Notes: a model not told the origin generated them from the letters alone. Shown: positions 38,644 to 47,645, numbered from the stretch's first letter. The stretch is 64,000 nt of DNA from Solicola gregarius (GCF_025790165.1 NZ_CP094970.1:3906001-3970000), one strand, 5' to 3'. Translations and numbers: made by a program.

Positions 38644-41496
38644 ATGACCGACACGGTGAGCGGATCAACGGGTAGAGCCGCACGGGGCACCTCGAAGGCG
38701 GGCAGCGGCCTGCACGTCGAGCGTGTCTTCACCACCGAGGGGGTGCACCCCTACGACGAGGTGACGTGGGAGCGGCGCGACGTCGTGCAGACGAACTGGA
38801 AGACCGGTGAGTCGGTGTTCGAGCAGAACGGCGTCGAGTTCCCCGACTTCTGGAGCGTCAACGCGTCGACCATCGTCACCACCAAGTACTTCCGTGGTGC
38901 GGTCGGCACCGACCAGCGCGAGCAGAGCCTCAAGCAGCTGCTCGACCGGGTCGTGCTCACGTACGTCAAGGCGGGCAAGGACAACGGCTACTTCGCGACC
39001 GACGCCGACGCCGAGGCGTTCGAGCACGAGCTGACCTGGATGCTCCTGCACCAGGTGTTCAGCTTCAACTCACCCGTGTGGTTCAACGTCGGTACGTCCA
39101 GCCCGCAACAGGTCTCGGCGTGCTTCATCCTGTCGGTCGACGACTCGATGGACTCGATCCTCAACTGGTACAAGGAAGAGGGCCTGATCTTCAAGGGCGG
39201 CTCGGGCGCGGGGCTGAACCTCTCCCGCATCCGCTCGAGCAAGGAGCTGCTGCGCTCCTCGGGCGGTACGGCGAGCGGGCCGGTGTCGTTCATGCGCGGC
39301 GCCGACGCGTCGGCGGGCACGATCAAGTCCGGGGGAGCCACCCGACGGGCGGCCAAGATGGTCGTCCTCGACGTCGACCACCCCGACATCGAGGAGTTCG
39401 TACACACCAAGCAGCGCGAGGAAGAGAAGATCCGCGTGCTCCGCGACGCCGGGTTCGACATGGACCTCGGCGGGCACGACATCACGTCGGTGCAGTACCA
39501 GAACGCCAACAACTCCGTGCGCGTCACCGACGAGTTCATGCGAGCGGTCGAGGAAGGCACCGAGTTCGGACTGCGCGCGCGTACGACCGGCGAGGTGATC
39601 GACACCGTCGACGCCAAACAGCTGTTCGCCGACATCTCGCACGCGGCGTGGGCATGTGCCGATCCCGGGATGCAGTACGACGGCACCATCAACGACTGGC
39701 ACACCACCCCCGAGACCGGGCGGATCACGGCGTCGAACCCGTGCAGCGAGTACATGCACCTCGACAACTCCTCGTGCAACCTCGCCAGCATGAACCTGCT
39801 CAAGTTCGTCTCCGACGACGGCAGCTTCGAGGTGGAGAAGTTCGTCAAGGCGGTCGAGCTGGTCATCACCGCGATGGACATCTCGATCTGCTTCGCCGAT
39901 TTCCCGACCGAGGCCATCGGCGAGACGACCCGGGCGTACCGCCAGCTCGGCATCGGGTACGCGAACCTCGGCGCCCTGCTGATGGCGTCCGGCATCGCGT
40001 ACGACTCCGACGGCGGCCGCGCGCTCGCCGGGGCGATCACCTCGCTGATGACCGGCACGTCCTACCGCCGCTCGGCCGAGCTCGCCGGGATCGTCGGGGC
40101 GTACGACGGGTTCGCACAGAACGCCGAGCCGCACACCCGGGTGATGCGCAAGCACCAGGCGGCCAACGACGAGATCCGCACGATGCATGCGATCGACATC
40201 GCCGTGCACCGTGAGGCCTCGAAGCAGTGGGCGCAGAACCTCGAGATCGGCACCGAGAACGGTTGGCGCAACGCGCAGGCCAGCGTGCTCGCGCCGACCG
40301 GCACGATCGGGTTCATGATGGACTGCGACACGACCGGCATCGAGCCGGACTTCTCGCTGGTCAAGTTCAAGAAGCTCGTCGGCGGCGGGTCGATGCAGAT
40401 CGTCAACCGCACGGTGCCGGCGGCGCTGAAGCGGCTCGGCTACACCGAGGAGACCAGCGAGGCGATCGTCGAGTACATCGCCGAGCACGGCCACGTGATC
40501 GACGCGCCCGGCCTCAAGCCCGAGCACTACGAGGTGTTCGACTGCGCGATGGGCGAGCGCGCGATCAAGCCGATGGGCCACGTCCGGATGATGGCGGCCG
40601 CGCAGCCGTTCCTGTCGGGCGCGATCTCCAAGACCGTCAACCTGCCCGAGGAGTCGACGGTCGACGAGATCGCCGACGTCTACCTGCAGGGCTGGCAGCT
40701 CGGCCTCAAGGCGCTCGCGGTCTACCGCGACAACTGCAAGGTCGGCCAGCCGCTGGCCGATGCGAGGGCGAAGTCGAAGACGGCGCCCGCACCGGAGGTG
40801 CAGATCGTCGAGCGCCCCGTGCGCAAGCGGCTGCCGAAGTCGCGGCCGTCGCGTACGACGTCGTTCACGGTCGGCGGCGCCGAGGGCTACATGACCTCCG
40901 GCTCGTACCCCGACGACGGTCTGGGCGAGGTGTTCCTGAAGCTGGGCAAGCAGGGCTCGACGCTCGCCGGAGTGATGGACGCGTTCTCGATCGCGATCTC
41001 GATCTCGCTGCAGTACGGCGTGCCGCTCGAGACGTTCGTCGCCAAGTTCACGAACATGAAGTTCGAGCCGGCCGGTCTCACCGACGACCCGGACGTGCGG
41101 ATGAGCCAGTCGATCATGGACTACATCTTCCGCCGTCTGGCGCTCGATCACCTGCCGTTCGAGACCCGCTCGGCGATGGGCATCCACTCCGCCGAGGAGC
41201 GCCAGCGCCAGCTCGACACCGGTTCGTACGAGGCGACAGACGAGGCACCGGAGGTCGAGTCGCTCTCCGCACCGGACGTCGGTGCTGCGCCGGGGTCCGC
41301 GAAGCCGGATGCGGACGTCGTCGCCGAGACGGCGAGGCCCGCCCCGCGTACGGCGCACACGTCGGCCGAGCTGCTCGAGTCGATCACCGGGTCGACGGTC
41401 GACGCGCCGCTCTGCTTCACCTGCGGTACGAAGATGCGCCCCTCGGGTAGCTGCTTCGTCTGCGAGGGCTGCGGATCGACCTCCGGCTGCAGCTGA
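38644..41496 (+). CDS. nrdJ: Vitamin B12-dependent class II ribonucleoside-diphosphate reductase
   Basis: The 950-residue protein is of the NrdJ type. Active-site cysteines are seen in SACFILSVDDSMDS and NPCSEYMHLDNSSCNLASMN. The catalytic barrel includes GGSGAGLNLSRIRSS. A TGTSYRRSAELAGIVGAY region and a conserved LAPTGTIGFMMDCDTTGIEPDFS segment follow. It ends in a C-terminal cysteine-rich tail (CFTCGTKMRPSGSCFVCEGCG) that supplies reducing equivalents or binds zinc. It makes deoxyribonucleotides using adenosylcobalamin, independent of oxygen. No cobalamin riboswitch is visible before it; control appears to be through NrdR. A palindromic hairpin follows the stop. Confidence 0.96.
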   Translation: MTDTVSGSTGRAARGTSKAGSGLHVERVFTTEGVHPYDEVTWERRDVVQTNWKTGESVFEQNGVEFPDFWSVNASTIVTTKYFRGAVGTDQREQSLKQLLDRVVLTYVKAGKDNGYFATDADAEAFEHELTWMLLHQVFSFNSPVWFNVGTSSPQQVSACFILSVDDSMDSILNWYKEEGLIFKGGSGAGLNLSRIRSSKELLRSSGGTASGPVSFMRGADASAGTIKSGGATRRAAKMVVLDVDHPDIEEFVHTKQREEEKIRVLRDAGFDMDLGGHDITSVQYQNANNSVRVTDEFMRAVEEGTEFGLRARTTGEVIDTVDAKQLFADISHAAWACADPGMQYDGTINDWHTTPETGRITASNPCSEYMHLDNSSCNLASMNLLKFVSDDGSFEVEKFVKAVELVITAMDISICFADFPTEAIGETTRAYRQLGIGYANLGALLMASGIAYDSDGGRALAGAITSLMTGTSYRRSAELAGIVGAYDGFAQNAEPHTRVMRKHQAANDEIRTMHAIDIAVHREASKQWAQNLEIGTENGWRNAQASVLAPTGTIGFMMDCDTTGIEPDFSLVKFKKLVGGGSMQIVNRTVPAALKRLGYTEETSEAIVEYIAEHGHVIDAPGLKPEHYEVFDCAMGERAIKPMGHVRMMAAAQPFLSGAISKTVNLPEESTVDEIADVYLQGWQLGLKALAVYRDNCKVGQPLADARAKSKTAPAPEVQIVERPVRKRLPKSRPSRTTSFTVGGAEGYMTSGSYPDDGLGEVFLKLGKQGSTLAGVMDAFSIAISISLQYGVPLETFVAKFTNMKFEPAGLTDDPDVRMSQSIMDYIFRRLALDHLPFETRSAMGIHSAEERQRQLDTGSYEATDEAPEVESLSAPDVGAAPGSAKPDADVVAETARPAPRTAHTSAELLESITGSTVDAPLCFTCGTKMRPSGSCFVCEGCGSTSGCS

Positions 41497-41511
41497 GCCA
41501 CGACGTCAACA

Positions 41512-41568
41512 AGTTCGCGGAGTTTTCGTTGGTGTACGGCCGCTGCACCAACGAAAACTCCGCGAACT
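41512..41568. terminator. Perfect 23-bp inverted repeat after nrdJ
   Basis: The arms 41512-41534 and 41546-41568 are exact complements around 11 bases. It lies between the convergent nrdJ and secreted-protein genes and is a likely bidirectional terminator. The sequence AAAGAGTTCGCGGAGTT, read on the minus strand in its right arm and flank, recurs at 53107-53123. Confidence 0.75.
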
Positions 41569-41574
41569 CTTTGC

Positions 41575-42144
41575 TCACCGGCAGGTGTAGCGATCCTGCA
41601 CCGGGACGACGCCGTGGAACGTCTTCGAGTACGGCCGCTTGGAGGCGGCGGTCTCGCGGAACCACACCCGCGTACCACGCACACCCTTGCCCGTCTTGAA
41701 GCGGCGGACGGCGACCTCGTGCACGACTCGATCACGGCGTGAGCCGGCCCAGCATGGGCTCGCCGACTTGCCCGTACGCGCCTCGACGTTGGTGACTCGC
41801 GAGCCGACCGACTGGCCGCGATAGCGCGTCACGATCAGCGGCACCGCATCGAGATCGTTCGGGCGCGGATCGTTGACCGCGAAGGTCAGTCCGCGGGTGT
41901 GCTTGCTGGGCACGCGGAAGACCACCTGGCGCTTGCGCACGAGCTTGTTCCTCCCGACCCAATGCGTGCCGTCACGGCGCAACTGCTGCGGCTGGAACTT
42001 GCAGCCCTTGCAGTCCTTCACCTTCAATACAATCGTCGTCTTGTGGACGCGTGCTCCGTCGTTGCTGGCTTCCGCGCTACCGACTGCCGACGTCATTCCC
42101 AACGCCATCGCGGCAGCGGCGAGGACTGTCACCGATTTACGCAT
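41575..42144 (-). CDS. Secreted basic protein with CxxC motif
   Basis: The 189-residue protein begins with a signal peptide (MRKSVTVLAAAAMALGMTSA, cleavage near SAEA-SN). The mature part is basic and contains VKDCKGCKFQPQQL, a CxxC near its N-terminus, and two further Cys residues (ASPCWAGS and the C-terminal YTCR). The spacing would allow two disulphides. No enzyme motif is recognised; a binding or cell-wall role is possible. It converges on nrdJ and ends just beyond the 23-bp inverted repeat. Confidence 0.7.
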   Translation of the reverse strand: MRKSVTVLAAAAMALGMTSAVGSAEASNDGARVHKTTIVLKVKDCKGCKFQPQQLRRDGTHWVGRNKLVRKRQVVFRVPSKHTRGLTFAVNDPRPNDLDAVPLIVTRYRGQSVGSRVTNVEARTGKSASPCWAGSRRDRVVHEVAVRRFKTGKGVRGTRVWFRETAASKRPYSKTFHGVVPVQDRYTCR

Positions 42145-42239
42145 CTTTCGCGACCCCTGTGTTCGGGTTGAAGTTGCTTACGCCGTGAACGCTAGTCAGG
42201 TCTGGGGTCGGGGTGCTTCCGAAACGTGGTGGATGTCCG

Positions 42240-43214
42240 CTACCGGACATCGCCGGGACTGTCGCGGTACGCGGCGAGCGCGGCGCCGAGTTGGAGCCGG
42301 GTCTCGGATCCGATGAGCGTCAGCAGATCGCGGACCCAGCGACGTACGGTGCGCTCGGTGACGCCGAGCGCACGTGCGATCGCGGCATCGGCGTAGCCGG
42401 CCAGCAGCATCACGATCAGCTCCGATCGGCGATCGTCGTCCTCGCTCGCCAGGGCGATCGGTACGGGTCGCGCGTTGGCCCAGCATTCCTCGAACACCTC
42501 GATCAGCACCTGGACGAGCGCCGGATCCCATACGACGAGGGCAGTCACGTGACCGAGTACGTCGTAAGACCGAAGGGTCGGGATGTAGGCGACGCGCTGG
42601 TCGATGATCGCCAGCTTCAGCGGCGCCGGCCCGATACGTACGGGCACCCCCGCCTGTGCGAACTCGCGGAGGTACCAGAGGCGGGCGAGCCCTCGGAACC
42701 GCGCCTTGTAGACACCGCGGACGTCGACGCCGCGGGAGAACGCACGCATCTCGGGGTTGTCGGGCTGACTGTCGTCGGGCAGCGGCAGGCCACCAAGGTA
42801 CGGAGGTCGGTCGAGTACCCAGATGCTCGCCTCTGCCTGCTCCAGGAGCTGGAAATGCACTGCCAGGCAGGTCCGCGCGCCGATGTAGGTTCGGATGCCC
42901 GGCCGCTGCGGAGGTCCGCCGTCGCTCGGCGGCCGAGATCGCTCCGGCGACGCCGCGCTCTCGCGCGCGAATCGGTTGCGCAGGTCGGCGACCCAGTTGT
43001 CGCGATCCAGCTCCTCGGGACCGGCGATCTCCCACCGATCGCCGTCGGAGCGCGTCACCAGGTCGTCGCGAGCCAGCGCGTCGAGGTGCCGGACGACGTC
43101 GCCCGGCGCGAGTCCCGTTCGGACGCCCAGCTCGGCTTCGGTGCCTCGCCCGAGCGCCGCGAGGCAGACCAGTACCAGGTCGTCGTACCCCTCACCCGGA
43201 TCGGAAGTACTCAT
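42240..43214 (-). CDS. TrmB/LuxR-like transcriptional regulator
   Basis: The 324-residue protein begins with a winged-helix-like segment (VLVCLAALGRGTEAELGVRTGLAPGDVVRHLDALARDDLVTR) of TrmB type. It has a central phospholipase-D-like sensor fold (VYKARFRGLARLWYLREFAQAGVPVRIGPAPLKLAIIDQ). It ends in a LuxR-type helix-turn-helix (IVMLLAGYADAAIARALGVTERTVRRWVRDLLTLIG). This layout is common in actinobacterial single-component regulators of unknown ligand. No good ribosome binding site precedes ATG 43214, so the transcript may be leaderless. The WYL regulator lies 85 bases upstream on the same strand. Confidence 0.78.
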   Translation of the reverse strand: MSTSDPGEGYDDLVLVCLAALGRGTEAELGVRTGLAPGDVVRHLDALARDDLVTRSDGDRWEIAGPEELDRDNWVADLRNRFARESAASPERSRPPSDGGPPQRPGIRTYIGARTCLAVHFQLLEQAEASIWVLDRPPYLGGLPLPDDSQPDNPEMRAFSRGVDVRGVYKARFRGLARLWYLREFAQAGVPVRIGPAPLKLAIIDQRVAYIPTLRSYDVLGHVTALVVWDPALVQVLIEVFEECWANARPVPIALASEDDDRRSELIVMLLAGYADAAIARALGVTERTVRRWVRDLLTLIGSETRLQLGAALAAYRDSPGDVR

Positions 43215-43299
43215 TGAGTGGACACTAACCGCCGACAGGGGCCGCTCGGCCGTCGACTCGGTGGGACGTATCGACCGCCGCAGGTCTTGGGTGCGCCGG

Positions 43300-44262
43300 T
43301 CACCCGTCCGGTACCGCGTCGGTGAGCCGGCTGGCGACCTCGGCGACCGCGGCGCGCAGCTCCGGTCCGCCCTCGACCCGAAACGCGATCGGCATTGCCG
43401 CCAACCACTCGCCGGCGTACATCGCGGGGTTGCTGGTGCTCCCGGTGAGGACGCAACGTCCGTCGTCGGTGGGTACGAGGCGGCCCATCGGCGGATGTAC
43501 ATAGCGGGCGACCTCGTCGTACGGGGCGTCGAACGCGACCCTGGTCTCGTACTCCCAGCCGACGCCGAGATGCGACTCCAGCAGGTCGGCATGATCGAGG
43601 TCGTCGGGCGCCGCGAAGGTCTCGGGGCATTCGGCGACCGACCGCACCCGGTCGATCCGATAGGTACGCACGGCGTCGACACGATGCGAGTGGCAGAGCA
43701 GGTACCAACGCCCGTGTCGTACGACCACTGCCCACGGGTCGACCTCCTCCTCCCACTCCTTGCCCGACGGGCTGCGATAGCCGATTCGTACCCGGTGCTG
43801 GCGTGCCGATGCAGCGACCAGGGCGCTGGTGGTCTCTCGGTCGGGCCGTGCGACCCCGAGGTCGGGGGTGGCCGCGGCATGTCGGCGCATCGTGTCGGCC
43901 TGTCTCCCGACGTTGTCCGGCAGTGCCCGGATGAGCTTGCGGATCGCCGAGCCGACCGGATCGTCGTCGTCGGCCGCGGCGTGGTTGCCGTCGAGGACGG
44001 CCATCACGAGACCGAGCGCCTCGGTTGCGCTGAACATCAGCGGCGGGAGCCGGATGCCGCGACCGAGCCGATAGCCGCCGTACCGTCCGCGCTCCGACTC
44101 GACCGGGATCTCGGCCTCGCGCAGGATCGCGACGTACCGCCGCGCCGCCCGTTCGGTGACGCCGAGCTTCGCCGCCAGCCGCGTGGCGGTGATGCCCGGC
44201 TGGGCCTGCAGCAGCTCCAGCGTACGAAGCGCCCGCGCGGTGGGGCTGGCGACGACGGTCAT
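43300..44262 (-). CDS. WYL-domain transcriptional regulator (YafY type)
   Basis: The 320-residue protein has an N-terminal winged helix (RALRTLELLQAQPGITATRLAAKLGVTERAARRYVAILRE, with the wing GRYGGYRLGRG). The WYL domain follows (RIGYRSPSGKEWEEEVDPWAVVVRHGRWYLLCHSH, RTYRIDRV), and a C-terminal WCX domain ends it. WYL domains sense nucleic-acid or nucleotide ligands in several systems. It is divergent from an alpha/beta hydrolase gene with 79 bases between them. Imperfect repeats of TCCGG/CCGGTAT around 44277-44299 may be its operator. Confidence 0.85.
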   Translation of the reverse strand: MTVVASPTARALRTLELLQAQPGITATRLAAKLGVTERAARRYVAILREAEIPVESERGRYGGYRLGRGIRLPPLMFSATEALGLVMAVLDGNHAAADDDDPVGSAIRKLIRALPDNVGRQADTMRRHAAATPDLGVARPDRETTSALVAASARQHRVRIGYRSPSGKEWEEEVDPWAVVVRHGRWYLLCHSHRVDAVRTYRIDRVRSVAECPETFAAPDDLDHADLLESHLGVGWEYETRVAFDAPYDEVARYVHPPMGRLVPTDDGRCVLTGSTSNPAMYAGEWLAAMPIAFRVEGGPELRAAVAEVASRLTDAVPDG

Positions 44263-44341
44263 GGAGACCCACGATATCCGGCATCCGATCGTCCGGTATC
44301 CGCCGTACCGTCGAGGACCACACGAAATCGGGAGGAAACGC

Positions 44342-45040
44342 ATGGACATCGTGCTCATCGGCGGCCTGTGGCTCGACGGCTCGGCCTGGGACAAGGTTGC
44401 ACCGGCGCTCGAGGAGCGCGGTCATCGCCCGCGTCCGCTGACGCTGCCCGGCCAGGGCGACGGGAACGCTTCCGCGACGCTCGACGACCAGATCGCTGCC
44501 GTGGTCGCAGCCGTCGATGCAAGTGCCGAGAAGCCAATGGTCGTGGGCCATTCCGCGGCCAGCGGGCTCGCGTGGATCGCGGCCGACCGGCGGCCGGACA
44601 AGATCGCCATGTCGGTCATGATCGGTGGGTTCCCGGGCAGCGACGGCGAGACGTACGCGGACTTCTTCCCGGTACGCGACGGCGCGATGCCGTTCCCGGG
44701 GTGGGAGCCGTTCGATGGCCCGGACACGGCCGACCTGGACGACGACACCATGGCGGCGGTGCAGTCCCGGATGATCCCGGTGCCGGAGACCGTCTCGCGC
44801 GGCATCGTCAGCTTCGTTGACGAGCGCCGTTACGACATGCCGGCCGTACTCGTCTGCCCGGAGTTCGCGCCCGCTGACGTCAAGGAGTGGATCGCCGCGG
44901 GCGAGCTGCCCGAGCTGACGAAGGCGCGCGACGTCTCGTACGTCGACCTCGACGCCGGGCACTGGCCGATGTTCAGTGTCCCCGACGAGCTGGCGCGGGT
45001 CCTGTCGGAGCTCGCAGCGGACGCCGACGATGGCGCCTGA
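44342..45040 (+). CDS. Alpha/beta-hydrolase
   Basis: The 232-residue protein has the nucleophile elbow VVGHSAASG (Ser about 75) and a C-terminal His in DLDAGHWPMFSVPDELA. The acid residue is probably the Glu/Asp near LVCPEFAPADVKEW. There is no lid insertion or signal peptide, so it is a small cytosolic esterase-like enzyme, similar to the proteins commonly placed next to WYL regulators. GGGAGG lies before ATG 44342. It overlaps the GNAT gene by 11 bases. Confidence 0.82.
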   Translation: MDIVLIGGLWLDGSAWDKVAPALEERGHRPRPLTLPGQGDGNASATLDDQIAAVVAAVDASAEKPMVVGHSAASGLAWIAADRRPDKIAMSVMIGGFPGSDGETYADFFPVRDGAMPFPGWEPFDGPDTADLDDDTMAAVQSRMIPVPETVSRGIVSFVDERRYDMPAVLVCPEFAPADVKEWIAAGELPELTKARDVSYVDLDAGHWPMFSVPDELARVLSELAADADDGA

Positions 45041-45599
45041 CGTACGTCCGCTCGACGCGTCGACGTGGGAGGCGTTCGCCGAGCTCGTCGAGCGCAACAA
45101 CGGAGTCTTCGGCGGTTGCTGGTGTGCGGGCTTCCACCCCGAGGGATGCCAGGATCGTGCCACCAACCGTGCGGTCAAGGAGCAGCGCGTACGCGAGGGG
45201 CAGGCCCACGCCGCGCTCGTCCTCGATGACGAGGGCCTCGCCCAGGGGTGGTGTCAGTACGGCAGCGCCGACGAGCTGTCCCGGATCAAGCATCGCCGCC
45301 GCTACGAGCAGGACGTACCGCCCCGGCCGGACTGGCGGATCACGTGCGTCTTCGTCGACAAGCGCCATCGTGGCCAGGGCATCGCCCGGGCCGCGCTGGA
45401 CGGTGCACTCGACCAGATCGCCGGCCTCGGCGGCGGGCTGGTCGAGGCGATCTCCGAGGTGACTGTCGGGCGAGACACGCCGGGTCTCTCGCGAGTGGCG
45501 CAGATTCGCTGCAAGCGCCGGCCGCTGAGCAACGAACCTGCGCCACTCGCGAACCAACAGTACCGACGAGTTGTATGCAATGCCGCGCAGAAGATCTAG
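45030..45599 (+). CDS. GNAT-family acetyltransferase with replaced C-terminus
   Basis: Starting within the hydrolase gene (11-base overlap), this 189-residue protein has a GNAT core. Acetyl-CoA-binding motif A is WRITCVFVDKRHRGQGIARAALDGAL, and the preceding strand is GWCQYGS. After VTVGRDTPG (about residue 152) the expected final helix and strand are missing. Family members normally end with a segment around LFxxxGF. Instead a low-complexity tail is encoded by an inverted repeat and by apparent intergenic DNA. The end overlaps the 3' end of the GntR gene by 4 bases. The protein may be non-functional or refolded. Confidence 0.72.
   Translation: MAPDVRPLDASTWEAFAELVERNNGVFGGCWCAGFHPEGCQDRATNRAVKEQRVREGQAHAALVLDDEGLAQGWCQYGSADELSRIKHRRRYEQDVPPRPDWRITCVFVDKRHRGQGIARAALDGALDQIAGLGGGLVEAISEVTVGRDTPGLSRVAQIRCKRRPLSNEPAPLANQQYRRVVCNAAQKI
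45489..45552. repeat. Inverted repeat within the GNAT 3' end
   Basis: The arms 45489-45508 and 45533-45552 pair over 19 of 20 positions, including a perfect 15-bp stretch (TCGCGAGTGGCGCAG). The loop is 24 bases. The architecture matches the other gene-end palindromes, but here it is read as coding sequence. Confidence 0.75.
45571..45580. promoter_or_regulatory. Second GntR box, 3' of the gntR gene
   Basis: TTGTATGCAA is identical to the site at 46321-46330 on the other side of the gntR gene, 750 bases away. It lies inside the tail of the GNAT frame. It could be an auxiliary operator for looping or for GNAT read-through control. Confidence 0.5.
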
Positions 45600-46273
45600 G
45601 CTCGTCCGCCCGCGGCCACCTGCGGGCGCAATGACGACCACGCCGCGCGAATATGCGACCGCATGACCGACTCGGCCCAGTCGGGGTCGCGGTCGTCCAA
45701 CGCCTGTACGAGCTCCTGGTGATGAGAGAGGCTGCGCGCAAGTGCATCGCGCGAGTAGAGCGAGAACGTGCGCGAGACCAGCGGGACGCGGACGACCGAT
45801 GCGACCAGGCTGCGTAGCCGGGAGTTGCCGGACGCCTCGAGGATCGCGCCGTGGAAGCGGTTGTTCAGGTCGGTGAGCTCGACGAGGTCGGGCCGGCGCT
45901 TGGCCGCGACTGTGTCCATGGCGTCGGCGAGCGTGCCGAGCTGCTCGATGTCGGCGAGCCCGGACGTCGCCGCGAGGCTGCATCCCCACGGCTCGAGCAG
46001 CGTACGTAACGCGAAGATCTCCTCGAGATCCTCGGTACGCCAGCTCTGTACCTGCACCCCGCGGTTCTGTTGATACAGCACGAGGCCTTCTGCGGCGAGC
46101 CGTCGCAGAGCCTCGCGTACGGGAGTGCGGCTGACGCCGATGTCGCCGGCCAGGTCGGTTTCGCGCAGCCAGTGACCCTCGGGCAGGTCGCCCGTGAGGA
46201 TCCGTTCGCGGATCGTCTCGTACGCGTGCGTGGCGGCCCTGCCGGTCTCGACGCTGGTGGTGTTCTCGGTCAT
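45596..46273 (-). CDS. GntR-family regulator, FadR/FCD subfamily
   Basis: The 225-residue protein has the GntR winged helix (AYETIRERILTGDLPEGHWLRETDLAGDIGVSRTPVREALRRLAAEGLV). It also has an FCD ligand domain with metal-binding positions of the usual kind (NNRFHGAI, LSHHQEL, MRSHIRAAW). It is divergent from the CoA-transferase/hydantoinase operon and should regulate it; the ligand is probably a carboxylic acid, as in other FCD proteins. The palindromic box TTGTATGCAA lies 47 bases upstream of its start. Confidence 0.9.
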   Translation of the reverse strand: MTENTTSVETGRAATHAYETIRERILTGDLPEGHWLRETDLAGDIGVSRTPVREALRRLAAEGLVLYQQNRGVQVQSWRTEDLEEIFALRTLLEPWGCSLAATSGLADIEQLGTLADAMDTVAAKRRPDLVELTDLNNRFHGAILEASGNSRLRSLVASVVRVPLVSRTFSLYSRDALARSLSHHQELVQALDDRDPDWAESVMRSHIRAAWSSLRPQVAAGGRA

Positions 46274-46320
46274 CTCGGCTCAGAGACTAGCAGTTGCGGG
46301 ACGTTCACCTTGCGTGGCAA

Positions 46321-46330
46321 TTGTATGCAA
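46321..46330. promoter_or_regulatory. GntR operator candidate in the divergent promoter region
   Basis: TTGTATGCAA, 8 of 10 positions self-complementary, lies between gntR (start 46273) and the CoA-transferase (start 46430). An exact second copy lies beyond the 3' end of gntR. Confidence 0.65.
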
Positions 46331-46429
46331 TCTGTTGACGAGCGACCAAGCCGCGGCCTAGTGTCGGAACGACGACGCGGATCTCGCGATCACTTCCTGG
46401 CGAGTCGTATACGAAAGTGGGTTTCGTCG

Positions 46430-47635
46430 GTGACGAGCGAGGACCATCTCCCACTCGACGATCTGCGTGTCGTCGAGCTCGGACAACTGCTGGCGGGCCC
46501 GTTCTGCGGCCAGTTGCTCGGTGACTTCGGCGCCCAGGTGATCAAGGTCGAAGACCCGTCGTCCGGCGACCCGATGCGGCAGTGGGGACGGGAGAAGCCG
46601 TACGGCCAGTCCCTGTGGTGGCCGGTCGTCGCACGCAACAAGTCGTCCGTGACCGCGAACCTGCGCACTGAGGCCGGCCAGGATCTCGTCCGCCGGTTAC
46701 TCGCCGACGCAGACGTGCTCATCGAGAACTTCCGTCCCGGCACGCTCGAGCGATGGGGCCTCGCCCCGGAGGTGCTGTGGGAGGTCAACCCCCGGCTGAT
46801 CGTCACCCGGGTCACCGGGTTCGGACAGGACGGCCCGTACGCGCAGCGCGCCGGATACGGGTCGATCGGCGAGGCGATGGGCGGCATCCGGTACGTCACG
46901 GGCGATCCCGACCGCCCGCCCGCGCGTACGGGGGTTTCCCTGGGCGACTCGCTCGCGGCGACGTTCGCCTGTCTCGGCACCCTCGTGGCACTGCACCAGC
47001 GTGGCCGCGACGGCCGCGGACAGATCGTCGACTCGGCGATCTACGAGGCGGTGCTCTCGCTGATGGAGTCGATGATTCCCGAGTGGCAGGTCGCCGGCTA
47101 CCAACGTGAGCGGACGGGCGCGACATTGCCTAACGTCTCGCCGAGCAATGCGTACCCGACCGGTGACGGCGAGATGTTGCTGATCGCCGCCAACCAGGAC
47201 ACCGTGTTCGGTCGGCTCGCCGAGGTGATGGGCAGAGCCGAGCTGGCGTCCGACGAGCGGTACGCGACGCACAGCGCTCGCGGGGCCTACATGGACGAGC
47301 TCGACGGACTGATCGCCGCGTGGACATCGACGATCAAGGCCGACGACCTGCTCGAACGCCTCCACGAGGGCGGTGTCCCGGCCGGACGGATCTTCCGGGC
47401 GAAGGACATGTTCGCCGATCCACACTTCGCCGCCCGAGACGCGATCGTACGACTTGCCCACCCCGATCTGGGTGAGTTCGCCGTCCACAACGTCGCGCCG
47501 AAGCTGTCTGCAACACCCGGCGCCGTACGCCGGCTCGGCCCAGCGCTCGGCCAACACAACAACGAGATCTATCGCGACGTGCTGGGGCTGAGTGACGACG
47601 AGCTGTCGTCGCTGCGCTCCGATGGCGTCATCTGA
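46430..47635 (+). CDS. Family III CoA-transferase with Glu at the usual Asp position
   Basis: The 401-residue protein is a CaiB/BaiF enzyme: VVELGQLLAGPFCGQLLGDFGAQVIKVEDP, and the DVLIENFRPGTLERWGL motif. At the position of the catalytic Asp of formyl-CoA transferase it has GQIVDSAIYEAVLSLMES, with Glu in place of Asp. A subgroup acting on dicarboxylates such as malate or glutarate carries this form. GTG 46430 is the first in-frame start after the promoter region; no strong ribosome binding site is visible. It opens the GntR-controlled operon and would activate a product of the hydantoinase/amidase steps. Confidence 0.82.
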   Translation: MTSEDHLPLDDLRVVELGQLLAGPFCGQLLGDFGAQVIKVEDPSSGDPMRQWGREKPYGQSLWWPVVARNKSSVTANLRTEAGQDLVRRLLADADVLIENFRPGTLERWGLAPEVLWEVNPRLIVTRVTGFGQDGPYAQRAGYGSIGEAMGGIRYVTGDPDRPPARTGVSLGDSLAATFACLGTLVALHQRGRDGRGQIVDSAIYEAVLSLMESMIPEWQVAGYQRERTGATLPNVSPSNAYPTGDGEMLLIAANQDTVFGRLAEVMGRAELASDERYATHSARGAYMDELDGLIAAWTSTIKADDLLERLHEGGVPAGRIFRAKDMFADPHFAARDAIVRLAHPDLGEFAVHNVAPKLSATPGAVRRLGPALGQHNNEIYRDVLGLSDDELSSLRSDGVI

Positions 47636-47645
47636 AGGAGAACCA

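Noticed and set aside
39070-41358. A 762-codon minus-strand frame
   Set aside because: It is antisense to nrdJ, with shadow-type composition and no domain.
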